A stretch of 42,184 bases of DNA from NCBI GenBank assembly GCA_002503545.1, contig DARY01000016.1, positions 8,496-50,679 on the forward strand, read 5' to 3'. Origin of the DNA: Candidatus Methanomethylophilus sp. UBA78 (GTDB lineage Archaea; Thermoplasmatota; Thermoplasmata; Methanomassiliicoccales; Methanomethylophilaceae). The position numbers and the translations under genes are program-made. Position 1 is the first letter of the stretch, and every line of letters begins with the position of its first letter. The notes beneath the pieces were generated by a model. It was not told the origin of the DNA and made no database searches. It worked only from the letters and a program-made list of their open reading frames with translations. Of the stretch, positions 30,791 to 39,427 are shown piece after piece.

Positions 30791-32308
30791 TTATTGCTGG
30801 TCTGGCAGACCCTCTATGTCGGTGGAGTATTTCCACATCCTGGGATAGTGCCCCGGCTCCATGAGGACGCGCGTCACCTTGACGGCAACCCCCGTATCCG
30901 CGGCCATGACCTTCTCGGAGGACATCTGCATCTTCCCCAGGGCGACCAGTTCCCCCCTCGCGGTCATAAGTGCCACAAGTGCGTTCTTCCTGATGTCCGG
31001 GTCGAGCATGTGCACGCCCTTCACGCTGAGGTCGGCACCGTGGCACAGGGCGTCCACGGCCGTGGCCTTGACTATGATCTTGGGCAGGGGGTCCACCAGG
31101 CACTCCATGGGCTTCAGGAGGCTCCTGAGCCATTCCCCGCGGCCGTCCTGCTGCCAGAACACGTATGCGTCCGTCAGGTCCTGGAGGGTGGCGGCGTTCT
31201 TCTCCGTCAGCTTGCCGGACCTGCTCCTCCTGAGCTCGGCCATCGACGCCCCGCAGAGGAGCATCTCCCCCACATCGACGCAGAGCGTCCTGACATATGT
31301 GCCAGCATCGCAGGATATGCGGAAGAGGACGTCCCTTCCCTTGATATCCAGTATCTCCATCTCGTGGATCGTCCTTATCCTGAGCTGCCTCTTGACGGCG
31401 GACCGGACCGGGGGGAGCTGGTATATCTTCCCGCGGAACTTGTCCATGGCCGCCCTTATCTCCTTCTCGGAACGGTCGGCGTGGAGCCTCATGAGGCAGA
31501 TGTACTCCTTGTCCGAGGAGAGCACGATGTCGGTGAGACGGACCGCCTTGCCGGTGCAGATGGGCAGTATGCCGCTGACGTAGGGATCCAGGGTACCGCC
31601 GTGGCCGACCCTGTCCGTATGGAGCGCCCCCTTGACCCAGGCGGTGGCCTGGTGGGAAGTGGGGCCCGAGGGCTTGTCCAGGGCGATGACGCCGGCTTCC
31701 AGGAGCTCGCCTATGGTACGGTCGGAGGGGCGCTTGCCCCATCTGTCCGGTATGGCCTTAGGGTCCTTGACCAGCATGTTTCGTGCCTTGGCTGCGGAGA
31801 CGATCCTGTCCAGGACCTCGTCGGGTGTCAGGTCGTCGGTGTTGATGATAAGGTCGTAGACGCTCCTGTCCCCGATGTCGATGCCGTAGTACTTCATGTA
31901 GCGCTTGGCCTCGGAAGCCTGACGGTCCTGGGTCTCCTTTATGGCGGTCTCGAGGTTCTTGCACTCGCGGTCGCCGATCCTGCACATCCTCACCTCGGGA
32001 CTGGCATCCAGGTAGACACGCAGAGCGGGTATGCCGTTCCTGGTGAGCATGTACGCGGAAAGGCGGGACTCCAGAATTATGTCGGGATGGGTGCGTGCGA
32101 TCTCGACGATCCTCGCATCTATCCCGGCATCTATGGAAGGGTCCTTCTCCGCGAGGGCTCCGAGTTCCCCCAGGGAGATGCCCTTCTCCGCGGCGAGCTC
32201 CCTGAACACCTGTCCGAAGACCACGGCCTTAAGACCCAGCGTCTCGGAAAGCTTGCCGCAGACAGTGGTCTTCCCGGAACCGGGAGGACCACTGATTGTT
32301 ATCCTCAT
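30791..32308 (-). CDS. Fused cytidylate kinase - TruB/Cbf5 pseudouridine synthase
   Basis: One uninterrupted 505-residue frame joins two enzymes. Residues 1-180 are an archaeal CMP kinase (P-loop GPPGSGKTT, 7-15; NMP-binding ILESRLSAYM). Residues about 195-505 are a Cbf5/TruB pseudouridine synthase with VIALDKPSGPTSHQ and the catalytic Asp in GHGGTLDP (D241), ending with a PUA domain. Cbf5 is the catalytic subunit of H/ACA RNPs and also acts on tRNA U55. The ATG at 32308 overlaps the DUF106 stop. This gene ends in TAA, one of only two here. In many archaea cmk and truB are separate neighbours. Confidence 0.9.
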   Translation of the reverse strand: MRITISGPPGSGKTTVCGKLSETLGLKAVVFGQVFRELAAEKGISLGELGALAEKDPSIDAGIDARIVEIARTHPDIILESRLSAYMLTRNGIPALRVYLDASPEVRMCRIGDRECKNLETAIKETQDRQASEAKRYMKYYGIDIGDRSVYDLIINTDDLTPDEVLDRIVSAAKARNMLVKDPKAIPDRWGKRPSDRTIGELLEAGVIALDKPSGPTSHQATAWVKGALHTDRVGHGGTLDPYVSGILPICTGKAVRLTDIVLSSDKEYICLMRLHADRSEKEIRAAMDKFRGKIYQLPPVRSAVKRQLRIRTIHEMEILDIKGRDVLFRISCDAGTYVRTLCVDVGEMLLCGASMAELRRSRSGKLTEKNAATLQDLTDAYVFWQQDGRGEWLRSLLKPMECLVDPLPKIIVKATAVDALCHGADLSVKGVHMLDPDIRKNALVALMTARGELVALGKMQMSSEKVMAADTGVAVKVTRVLMEPGHYPRMWKYSTDIEGLPDQQ

Positions 32309-32991
32309 TGTACACCCTTGTTTATTTCCTCGAGGCGTCTTCTGAGGAAGAAGTAGTTGACCAGCTTGTTCTCCAGCTGTCCTATCGGAAGGCTGATGAG
32401 GGTGTAGACGACGATCCACACGGGCATGAACCAGATGTTGCTGGTGAGATCGGCAAGGCCCCAGGGCATGTTAATCCATATGCTCATGCTGGCTCCTCCC
32501 AGTGTGTCGTTGATGAAGTACCAGACCCAGGCGTAGACGGGCAGGATGACGATCATGGTTATCGGCATGGTCTTCATCATGGTGGTCTGCTGGTTCATGG
32601 AAGCGGCCATGATCTTGGGCTGCGCCTCCTGGAGCTTCTTCATCTTGTAGAGGTTGTTCTCCAGTCTCGCCTGGCGCATCTCCTTGCTGAACTCGCTCTG
32701 GATGTGCTGGCTCTTCGCCTGTCCGATGGGATCGGACATGTACGCCCTTATCACGGTGCTGATGGTGATCATTATCGTTCCGCTTATGACCAGGGTCAGG
32801 ACCGGGTACTGCCCCCCGAAGTCGATGTACTGGAACACGACGTTGAGGGCCTTTCCGATCGCCTCCCTGAACTGCATGACGATCATCATGACGAACAGGA
32901 CCACGAGCATGCCGATCATGGTGCCTTTCGGCATCTGGGGCATCTCCTGCTGCATCTGTCTCATCTGCTCTGGACTGCCTGGGTTTGGCAT
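32305..32991 (-). CDS. DUF106 membrane insertase (Oxa1/EMC3 superfamily)
   Basis: The 228-residue membrane protein is the archaeal YidC/Oxa1-like DUF106 homologue (relative of EMC3 and TMCO1), thought to insert membrane proteins at the ribosome. It has a hydrophobic helix at about residues 23-40, another near 65-82, and a charged coiled-coil hairpin (SQHIQSEFSKEMRQARLENN, 93-112). Two further membrane segments and a Met-rich region follow. Its place right after secY supports the role. The ATG at 32991 is seven bases past the secY stop. Confidence 0.9.
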   Translation of the reverse strand: MPNPGSPEQMRQMQQEMPQMPKGTMIGMLVVLFVMMIVMQFREAIGKALNVVFQYIDFGGQYPVLTLVISGTIMITISTVIRAYMSDPIGQAKSQHIQSEFSKEMRQARLENNLYKMKKLQEAQPKIMAASMNQQTTMMKTMPITMIVILPVYAWVWYFINDTLGGASMSIWINMPWGLADLTSNIWFMPVWIVVYTLISLPIGQLENKLVNYFFLRRRLEEINKGVQ

Positions 32992-32997
32992 GGTTTA

Positions 32998-34539
32998 TCA
33001 CTCCTCTCCTCCGAAGAACCCTCTCATCATGGGGTTCATCTCCATCATCTGCTCGCGGCCGAGGGCCTCGTAGAAGCGGATGATGATTCCGACTGTAAGC
33101 AGCAGACCGGTTCCCGTCGCGTTACCCGTCGTACCGATCATGTCGGCGCAGGCCGCCAACAGACCGATGAGGGCTCCGGAAAGGACGGTGATCGTAGGAA
33201 TGTACCTGTCGAGCACCCTCTTCAGGACACGGGGTTCCCTCCTGAAACCGGGGATCTGCATTCCGCTGCGCTGGATGTTCTTAGCCACCGACTCCGCGCC
33301 GAGATTGGTCGTCTCCACCCAGAACTTGGCGAACATGATGGATCCCAGTACCATGACGGACATGTAGATCGCCACATGACCCAGATTCTGTATCAGGCCA
33401 TGGCCGTTGCCGTAACCGGACGGGTCGAGCATGGGCATCAGCCAATCGGTGATACCGGACGGGGTGGACAGATACCACGCCAATCCGGAGGTCGCGGTCG
33501 TGCTCCCGGCCTCGTAGTATCCTATCGAGGCGTTCCCTCCGAGGAAGGGTATCCCGCTGAGGAAATCGTTGGTGTACAGCAGGAGGCAGACCATGCTGAT
33601 GTTGGCCAGCAGCGCGGACATGAGGATGACCGGGATGTTGCTCGCGTACATCAGTTTGATCGGGTACTTGCCTCTGGCACCCCTCACGTTGCCGTGCGAT
33701 ATGGGGAGCTCGATGCGGCTGGACTCCAGATACACCACGATCAGGAATATCACCAGCGTACCGACCAGTGCGATGAGCGGATTCGGCTGACCCAGGAGGA
33801 TCATCTCGTATCCGCCGTTCGCCATGTCGGCGGAGTTGGTGTTCATGAGGACGTAGATCGCCTTCGGTATGGTACCGGCGGGCGGGTTCGAGATGGACAT
33901 CGCCGAAGCGCCGTCCACCGCATACCAGTTCAGCGCTCCGGTGAACACGGCCTGCGACACACCCGCCGCGATGAACAGCGATATACCGCTGCCTATACCC
34001 CATTTGGATATGACCTCGTCGAACAGGAACACCAGGTAGGATCCGACGAAAAGCTGCAGGATGATGAGCAGCTTGGAACCGACGCCGCCGAAGGTGCTCG
34101 TGAACGTGGACGAGGGGACGAGATAACCGAATACCTGCGGCACCGCCTCCACGAATATCATCACTATTACCAGGAGCTTCAGGACGGACTGGTAACAGGC
34201 CTTGTCCCTCTTATTGCTCAGGTCGAGTTTGATTATCTTCGCTCCAACGAAAAGCTGCATGATGATGGAGGCGGTGACGATCGGGCCGATACCCAACTGC
34301 AGTATCGTACCCGAAGCGCCTGCCATGATGGTCCTGTACTGGGCGAATATATCCAGGGACTTGGTCTGGTCAAGTCCCCAGATATAGACGTTGGACATCA
34401 CGAAGTACAGGATCAGGATGACCGCTACCCACATCATCTTGGTCCGGAAGTGCACATGCCCTTCCGGACGTTTGACCGCGGGAAGCCTGTCGCCAAGGGG
34501 TTTCACCTTGTACAACAGGCTCGGTTTTTCATCATCCAT
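32998..34539 (-). CDS. secY: Preprotein translocase subunit SecY
   Basis: The 513-residue, ten-helix core of the Sec61/SecY translocon contains the plug/pore region after helix 1 and the GSYLVFLFDEVISKWGIGSG segment of helix 4. The C-terminal half has RRSGMQIPGFR-like cytosolic loop residues (QRSGMQIPGFRREP) that contact the ribosome. The ATG at 34539 (MDDEKPS) follows GGAGGAG at about 9-10 bases; the frame opens earlier but without a better site. It lies between rpl15 and DUF106; the adk gene often found after secY in euryarchaea is missing. Confidence 0.95.
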   Translation of the reverse strand: MDDEKPSLLYKVKPLGDRLPAVKRPEGHVHFRTKMMWVAVILILYFVMSNVYIWGLDQTKSLDIFAQYRTIMAGASGTILQLGIGPIVTASIIMQLFVGAKIIKLDLSNKRDKACYQSVLKLLVIVMIFVEAVPQVFGYLVPSSTFTSTFGGVGSKLLIILQLFVGSYLVFLFDEVISKWGIGSGISLFIAAGVSQAVFTGALNWYAVDGASAMSISNPPAGTIPKAIYVLMNTNSADMANGGYEMILLGQPNPLIALVGTLVIFLIVVYLESSRIELPISHGNVRGARGKYPIKLMYASNIPVILMSALLANISMVCLLLYTNDFLSGIPFLGGNASIGYYEAGSTTATSGLAWYLSTPSGITDWLMPMLDPSGYGNGHGLIQNLGHVAIYMSVMVLGSIMFAKFWVETTNLGAESVAKNIQRSGMQIPGFRREPRVLKRVLDRYIPTITVLSGALIGLLAACADMIGTTGNATGTGLLLTVGIIIRFYEALGREQMMEMNPMMRGFFGGEE

Positions 34540-34559
34540 CGGAATTACTCCTCCCGGGT

Positions 34560-34982
34560 TCACTCGGCAATGCTTCCGCCTGCGGCCTCGATCTTCTCTT
34601 TGGCCACGGCGGAAACCTCGGCGACGGTGACGTCGACGGCTATGTCGATGTTGCCGCAGCCGAGCAGCTTGTCGATGCCGGCATCGGTCAGGTTGATGGT
34701 GTACTTCTCTCCGTCTTTCTTGGCGAATCCCTCGGCGATGAACCTGTCCATGCTCTTCCTGAGCTCGGACACGTTGATCGTGGAGTTCGCCCTCACCATG
34801 GACTGCGGTCTCTTGAAACCGCGCCTTCCATAGTGGTTCCTGTCGTATTTGAGCATCCAGATCTTCCCGGTCTTGCCGATACCAGCGTTTCCGCGGCCAC
34901 CGATCATACCGGCACCACGGCCGGATTTCTTTCCGCGGCCGTGGGTCCTGGATCCTCTGAATTTCTTGGTTCTGCTTGGCAT
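34560..34982 (-). CDS. rpl15: 50S ribosomal protein L15
   Basis: The 140-residue large-subunit protein (uL15) has the Gly/Lys/Arg-rich start (RGSRTHGRGKKSGRGAGMIG) that threads into 23S rRNA. A globular C-terminal half ends VAKEKIEAAGGSIAE. Length is normal for archaea. It lies ten bases downstream of rpl30 and 20 before secY in the operon. Confidence 0.95.
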   Translation of the reverse strand: MPSRTKKFRGSRTHGRGKKSGRGAGMIGGRGNAGIGKTGKIWMLKYDRNHYGRRGFKRPQSMVRANSTINVSELRKSMDRFIAEGFAKKDGEKYTINLTDAGIDKLLGCGNIDIAVDVTVAEVSAVAKEKIEAAGGSIAE

Positions 34983-34992
34983 TTATGTCACC

Positions 34993-35460
34993 TCAGAGCA
35001 TCCTCTTGACAAGCTCGTTGATCTCTTCTCCCCTGTTCCCGAGCGCACCGCCGTTCTGGAAGGAGCGCTTGTTTCCGCCGTATCCCTTGACGGGGGGGTG
35101 GAGGCGGATGACGGGCTTGAGGCCCTCCACGTCCTTGAGCTTGTACTCGTTGGCGACGATGGCCTTCGCGAGGTCGTCGATGGTGGCGAACTCGGTCTTC
35201 TCCTTGACGTACTCGTCGGTGAGGGGCTTGTCTCCGACGAGCTTTCCGCGTGCCTTCAGCATGGCGGAAAGGGTCTCCTCGTCGATGAGGCCGAAGGTGC
35301 AGTAGTCCTTGACCATCTGCAGCATTCCCTTGTAGCTGTCGGTCTCGGGGACCACGGTGGCGTGGTTGACCCTGAAGAGTCCGAGGAGCTCCATGGTCAT
35401 GCGGATGTCGCGGGCGACGTCGGCCTGACCCAGAGCGCGGATTACTACGTATGCGCACAT
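34993..35460 (-). CDS. rpl30: 50S ribosomal protein L30
   Basis: The 155-residue archaeal/eukaryotic long form (uL30) begins MCAYVVIRALGQADVARDIR and ends with the KGYGGNKRSFQNGGALGNRG extension typical of the archaeal protein. The frame opens with a GTG at 35466 that overlaps the rps5 stop. The ATG at 35460, with GGGAGTG three bases upstream, is the better start. Confidence 0.95.
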   Translation of the reverse strand: MCAYVVIRALGQADVARDIRMTMELLGLFRVNHATVVPETDSYKGMLQMVKDYCTFGLIDEETLSAMLKARGKLVGDKPLTDEYVKEKTEFATIDDLAKAIVANEYKLKDVEGLKPVIRLHPPVKGYGGNKRSFQNGGALGNRGEEINELVKRML

Positions 35461-35462
35461 GT

Positions 35463-36152
35463 TCACTCCCTCCTCTGGTCGTCGAAGTCGATGGGCTCGT
35501 CGGAACCGGCCAGCCCTACGGGGCCGGTGGCGATCTTGAGCCTCTCGGCCTGTTCGCTGGTGACCCTGATCTTGGCGGTCTGCCTGAGAGCGTCGAAGGT
35601 CGCCATGCAGTAGTTGACCTTGGTCTTGGTGTTGCCGGTGGCGAATCCCCAGGAGTCGTGTACACCGGCGAGGGTGAGCAGGCTCTTGGCGACGTCACCG
35701 ACGGCCAGTCCGATACCGCGGGGTGCGGGGCGGAGGTAGACGGTGACGGATCCGGACCTTCCGATTACCTCGAAGGGGAGCGAGTGCACGGTACCGCATC
35801 CGCACTCCCAGGATCCGCATCCTCTCTTGATCTCGATGATGTTGAGCTTGGCGTTGTCGATGGCCTTCTTGATGGAGGGTCCGACTTCCTTTCCCTTCGC
35901 CCTTCCGACACCGATGAACCCGTCGCCGTTTCCGACGATGCAGGTCACGGCGAACCTGACCCTCCTTCCGGAGTCGGTCATCCTCTGGACCATGTTCATG
36001 TCGATGACCTCGTCCTGAAGGTCCGGCAGGAGGATGTCCACTATCTCGGGCTCGCGCAGGGGCAGCTTGGTGGCCAGAGCCTCGCTCATGGTCGTTACCT
36101 CTCCGTTGAGGACCATGTGTCCCAGCCTCGTCTTAGGTATCCAGTCGACCAT
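35463..36152 (-). CDS. rps5: 30S ribosomal protein S5
   Basis: The 229-residue protein (uS5) has the double-stranded-RNA-binding fold (VGNGDGFIGVGRAKGKEVG) and the C-terminal PAPRGIGLAVGDVAK half. It is a small-subunit component near the mRNA entry site. The ATG at 36152 directly follows the rpl18 stop. The Cys-rich stretch RGCGSWECGCG is a normal archaeal feature. Confidence 0.95.
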   Translation of the reverse strand: MVDWIPKTRLGHMVLNGEVTTMSEALATKLPLREPEIVDILLPDLQDEVIDMNMVQRMTDSGRRVRFAVTCIVGNGDGFIGVGRAKGKEVGPSIKKAIDNAKLNIIEIKRGCGSWECGCGTVHSLPFEVIGRSGSVTVYLRPAPRGIGLAVGDVAKSLLTLAGVHDSWGFATGNTKTKVNYCMATFDALRQTAKIRVTSEQAERLKIATGPVGLAGSDEPIDFDDQRRE

Positions 36153-36153
36153 T

Positions 36154-36654
36154 TCACTCAGCCTCCAGTTTCTGTTTAATGCTGTTTATGTCAGCTTCGA
36201 TCTTCTCGTCGATGTGCTTCCCGTTGATCCTGTCCTCGGCGGGGAGGACGTCCTCGCTGACGGGGACCTCGAGGCCTGCATCGATGATTCCCTTTGCGAC
36301 GGCGAAGAGCACTCCTCCGTGCTGGGGGTTCTGCATGCCGATGTCGAGTACGGCGTACTCTATCTCGGCCTTCTTTGCCCTGAGGCCGGCGGCGTACCCA
36401 ATCAGGTAGGCGGCGGGGATGGAGGAGCAGGAGTGCTCCCATCCGAGCTTCTTCAGCTGTTTGGTGTCCGCTGCGGCCACGACGACATCGCCCTCCATCG
36501 TGAAGTCCACGAACTGGACGGTGATGTTCCTGTTGGACCTCCTGACTACCGCCCTGGTCTCCTGGCTCGAAAGGAGCTTCTTGCGGGTGTAGTAGTTGGT
36601 ACGGCCCTCTCTTCTTCTGCGGAACGCAACTTTGTATCTAGGTCCTGTAGCCAT
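36154..36654 (-). CDS. rpl18: 50S ribosomal protein L18
   Basis: The 166-residue 5S-rRNA-binding protein (uL18) begins MATGPRYKVAFRRRREGRTN. It includes the archaeal AAYLIGYAAGLRAKKAEIE and VLDIGMQNPQHGGVLFAVAK segments. The ATG shares a base with the rpl19e stop (TGATG), indicating coupled translation. Confidence 0.95.
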   Translation of the reverse strand: MATGPRYKVAFRRRREGRTNYYTRKKLLSSQETRAVVRRSNRNITVQFVDFTMEGDVVVAAADTKQLKKLGWEHSCSSIPAAYLIGYAAGLRAKKAEIEYAVLDIGMQNPQHGGVLFAVAKGIIDAGLEVPVSEDVLPAEDRINGKHIDEKIEADINSIKQKLEAE

Positions 36655-37115
36655 CAGATCTCCTCCTCTTTCAGGTTGCCGTCGGCGACCATGTGCTGCT
36701 TCAGGTTCCTGCGGGAAGTGTAGGATCCTCCCTTGGCCTTCCTGTAGTACAGCCTGTACACGGAGGGACTGATCTTGCCGTCCGCGCGGAGCTGCTTGAG
36801 CTCGTCGCGGATGGGCCTGATGGTCTGTATCCATGCACGCTTGGCGGGAACGCGTGCGTTAGCTGTTCCCTTCTTGCTTCCGGGTCCCTTGCGCTTGCCA
36901 CTGGCTTTCTGCTTAGCCACGTGTCTTATCCTTCCTCTGGACGTGCCGGACTTGGGCTTGGCCTTGATCAGGCCGGAGTCGATCGCCGTGCGGATGTCTC
37001 CGCGGGTGATGCACTCCTGGACCTCGTCCTCCTTGGCGGGGTCGATCCAGACTCTGTTAAGTCCGCATTTGAGGATCTCGGATGCCATCCTCTTCTGGTT
37101 TCTAAGGTCTGACAT
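36654..37115 (-). CDS. rpl19e: 50S ribosomal protein L19e
   Basis: The 153-residue archaeal/eukaryotic protein (eL19) begins MSDLRNQKRMASEILKCGLN, with the VWIDP element and the basic GRIRHVAKQKASGKRKGPGS stretch. It has no bacterial homologue. It lies three bases after rpl32e and overlaps rpl18. Confidence 0.95.
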   Translation of the reverse strand: MSDLRNQKRMASEILKCGLNRVWIDPAKEDEVQECITRGDIRTAIDSGLIKAKPKSGTSRGRIRHVAKQKASGKRKGPGSKKGTANARVPAKRAWIQTIRPIRDELKQLRADGKISPSVYRLYYRKAKGGSYTSRRNLKQHMVADGNLKEEEI

Positions 37116-37118
37116 TTA

Positions 37119-37799
37119 TCACACCATCCTGTTGAGAACGCGGATACCGAGCTCCTTCGCACGGTCCTCTATGGTAATCCTCTTCTTGGTTCCGACGGTT
37201 CCGCCGATGCGGACCGCCTGCTTCTTCGGGTCGATGTTCTCGAGGTCGTCGACGTTGTAGACGAGTACCTCCTCGAATCCCGACGGGTGCAGACCCCTGG
37301 TCTTGGCGGGTCCGCCGTATCCGATCTCCACCATGGGGGGACGCCTCTTGAGGCCCCTCTTCATCTTGGAGTGGATTCCCTTGGGTCTCCTCCACTTCTC
37401 CCCGAGCATCTTGTATCTGAACCACTCCTGCCTCTTGAAGGCAGGGCGCTTGCCGGAGATTATGGCCCTCTTGGCGAGGGTCTCTACGGTCTCGTCGTCC
37501 AGCTCGGGCTTGGGCTGCACGGTGTAGGCGTCGGCCTCCACCACTTCGGTCTTCTCCTCGGCGGCCTCTTTCTTCTCCGCCTTCGGTGCCTTGGGGGCCT
37601 CGTTGGACGAGAAGATCTTCTGCCAGTTCTCGACGGTCTTGGGTCCGACGCCGGAGAGGGTCTTGATGATCTCCTTGGCCTTGGCCTTGTCCATGACGGC
37701 CTCTTTCAGCTGGTCCACGGTGGTGATTCCGATCGACTCGAGCTCGGCGACGTTTGCATCTTTGAACCCCGGAAGGTCCTTGAACTCATTCACGGTCAT
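37119..37799 (-). CDS. rpl32e: 50S ribosomal protein L32e with helix-hairpin-helix extension
   Basis: The 226-residue protein is longer than the usual L32e of about 130 residues. Residues 1-65 form two helix-hairpin-helix units (NVAELESIGITTVDQLKEAV; IIKTLSGVGPKTVENW). An Ala/Glu/Lys linker (68-90) follows, then the canonical eL32 core with RPAFKRQEWFRYK and GYGGPAKTRGLHPSG. Similar N-terminal extensions occur in some other euryarchaea. The ATG at 37799 overlaps the rpl6 stop. Confidence 0.95.
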   Translation of the reverse strand: MTVNEFKDLPGFKDANVAELESIGITTVDQLKEAVMDKAKAKEIIKTLSGVGPKTVENWQKIFSSNEAPKAPKAEKKEAAEEKTEVVEADAYTVQPKPELDDETVETLAKRAIISGKRPAFKRQEWFRYKMLGEKWRRPKGIHSKMKRGLKRRPPMVEIGYGGPAKTRGLHPSGFEEVLVYNVDDLENIDPKKQAVRIGGTVGTKKRITIEDRAKELGIRVLNRMV

Positions 37800-38353
37800 T
37801 CTTTCACCTTGTGAGACTTGAGCGTTATGTATATTCCGTCCTCGAAGACCCTCTTATCGAATCCGCCCCTGGTCGTGGATTTCTCCATGTTGGCTGCGGT
37901 CTGTCCGACGTCCTCGATGTTGATCCCGGTCACGGTTATGTCCTGACCGTTGATCTTTACCTTCGTTTCGCCGATGATGGCGGCGTAGCGGGTAGCGTGG
38001 CCTCCCATGTAGTTGTTGACCTCGACCCTCTTCTCTTTCTCGTTAACGGCGACTTTCATCGGGAAGTGGGAGAAGACAACCTTGAGGTGGTAGGTGAACC
38101 CCTCGGTGACGCCCTTGAACATGTTCTTCATGTGGGCGGCGTAGGTTCCGACCATTGCCTTGTCCTTTATCCTCGGGTACTCACAGGTTACTGTGACCTT
38201 TCCGTCTGCGACGGCGACGTTGACGCGGGGGTGCGAGAAGTTTCTGCTCAGTTCACCTTTGGGTCCTTTGACCTTGAAGGTGTTCCCGTCCATTGTGACG
38301 GTGACCCCATCGGGTATGGCGATGTGGCTTTCGATTATCCCTGCAATTGTCAT
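37796..38353 (-). CDS. rpl6: 50S ribosomal protein L6
   Basis: The 185-residue protein (uL6) has the two-domain fold. It opens with IPDGVTVTMDGNTFKVKGPK and ends with the FDKRVFEDGIYITLKSHK segment found in archaeal L6. It binds 23S rRNA near the sarcin-ricin loop. The ATG at 38353 lies nine bases past rps8. Confidence 0.95.
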   Translation of the reverse strand: MTIAGIIESHIAIPDGVTVTMDGNTFKVKGPKGELSRNFSHPRVNVAVADGKVTVTCEYPRIKDKAMVGTYAAHMKNMFKGVTEGFTYHLKVVFSHFPMKVAVNEKEKRVEVNNYMGGHATRYAAIIGETKVKINGQDITVTGINIEDVGQTAANMEKSTTRGGFDKRVFEDGIYITLKSHKVKE

Positions 38354-38362
38354 ATTTATTCC

Positions 38363-38752
38363 TCAGTATACGTACGCTAACAGTTTTCCGCCGATGCCAA
38401 GGTCTTTGGCACGGTCCTGGGCGACAACGCCGTTGGTGGTGGTGAAGATCAGCACACCGAAGTCCTGGGCGGGGAGGAACCTCGCCTCGTACTTCTCGAT
38501 GTCCGCTACCTTCACGGAGTACCTGGGCTTTATGACGCCGCAGTCGTTGATGGCTCCCTTCAGCATGACACGGAACTTGCCGGCCTTTCCGTCCTCGACG
38601 TACTCGAACTGGTTGATGTATCCGTGGTCCTGCATGACCTTGAGCACGCGGCCGATCAGCTTGGAGGAAGGTGCTATCTCGCACTCCGCCTTTCCGTTGA
38701 CCGATGCGTTTTTTATGACGCACATTGCGTCGTTGAGTGGATCGCTCTGCAT
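38363..38752 (-). CDS. rps8: 30S ribosomal protein S8
   Basis: The 129-residue archaeal S8 (uS8) begins MQSDPLNDAMCVIKNA and ends ILIFTTTNGVVAQDRAKDLG-type sequence plus GGKLLAYVY. It binds the central domain of 16S rRNA. The ATG is ten bases after rps14. Confidence 0.95.
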   Translation of the reverse strand: MQSDPLNDAMCVIKNASVNGKAECEIAPSSKLIGRVLKVMQDHGYINQFEYVEDGKAGKFRVMLKGAINDCGVIKPRYSVKVADIEKYEARFLPAQDFGVLIFTTTNGVVAQDRAKDLGIGGKLLAYVY

Positions 38753-38762
38753 TTATGTCACC

Positions 38763-38909
38763 TCAGGAGTATTTCTTGAAGCCCAGCTCCGGGGCCATGT
38801 CTCTGAAGCACTGGCGGCAGAGGTGCATTCCGTACCTCCTTATAATTCCGCGCCTGCGTCCGCAGCGGTCGCATCCGACCTGCCTGCCGTACTGTTTCTT
38901 AGGTTTCAC
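38763..38909 (-). CDS. rps14: 30S ribosomal protein S14 (zinc form)
   Basis: The 48-residue protein (uS14) starts with GTG at 38909, overlapping the rpl5 stop (GTGA). It reads VKPKKQYGRQ and carries a zinc site, CDRCG ... CRQC. Size and motif match archaeal S14. The frame is open much further upstream, but that part is antisense-like shadow of rpl5 in another frame. Confidence 0.93.
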   Translation of the reverse strand: MKPKKQYGRQVGCDRCGRRRGIIRRYGMHLCRQCFRDMAPELGFKKYS

Positions 38910-39427
38910 TGGATCACCTCGACCTTGTATTTGTCCTGCATGAACTGGATGGCCTCGTCCCTGTCGACACGGTGCTCCTTGGGGATTCTGCGCTTCAGGA
39001 GTGCTCTCCTCTCCACGCGGGCCCCGCCCATGCGGCGGAGGACCACGTTGACGTCCATTCCGAAGATTCCAATCTCGGGGTCGTATTTCATACCATCGAA
39101 ATCGGTGTAGTCGGAGATACCGAAGGACATGTTCCCTTCCTTGTCGAAGGAGTAGGAGTACACGCGGTTCTCCCTGATGTTGAGAGCGCGCAGGAGGAAC
39201 TTCTCCGCGTCCTCTCCCCTGAGGGTGACCTTGCATCCGAGGGGCATGCCCTCACGGATCCCGAGGTCCCTGTTGACGGTCTTGGAAAGGGTCTGGACGG
39301 ACTTGTGTCCGGTGACCATGTCGAGGACCTTCTGTGCCTTGACGAGCTTCTCTCCGGCCTCGCCGACACCGATGTTGACGGTGATCTTCTCGATGCGGAG
39401 CTGTCTCATGGGGTTGTCGGAGTTCAT
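38906..39427 (-). CDS. rpl5: 50S ribosomal protein L5
   Basis: The 173-residue protein (uL5) binds 5S rRNA in the central protuberance. It begins NPMRQLRIEKITVNIGVGEAG after a five-residue lead and contains FGISDYTDFDGMKYDPEIGI. The ATG overlaps the rps4e stop by four bases (ATGA). Confidence 0.95.
   Translation of the reverse strand: MNSDNPMRQLRIEKITVNIGVGEAGEKLVKAQKVLDMVTGHKSVQTLSKTVNRDLGIREGMPLGCKVTLRGEDAEKFLLRALNIRENRVYSYSFDKEGNMSFGISDYTDFDGMKYDPEIGIFGMDVNVVLRRMGGARVERRALLKRRIPKEHRVDRDEAIQFMQDKYKVEVIQ

Noticed and set aside
5820..31310. Repeated word CTGGCAC / GTGCCAG (about 13 copies)
   Set aside because: By rough base-composition estimate about 8 copies are expected on both strands. 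Most copies are in-frame Leu-Ala codons (CTG GCA C), so codon use explains them.
32296..34833. 845-codon plus-strand open frame antisense to DUF106 and secY
   Set aside because: It is a His/Asp/Gln-rich low-complexity shadow of clear secY and DUF106 genes, with no promoter or ribosome-binding site.
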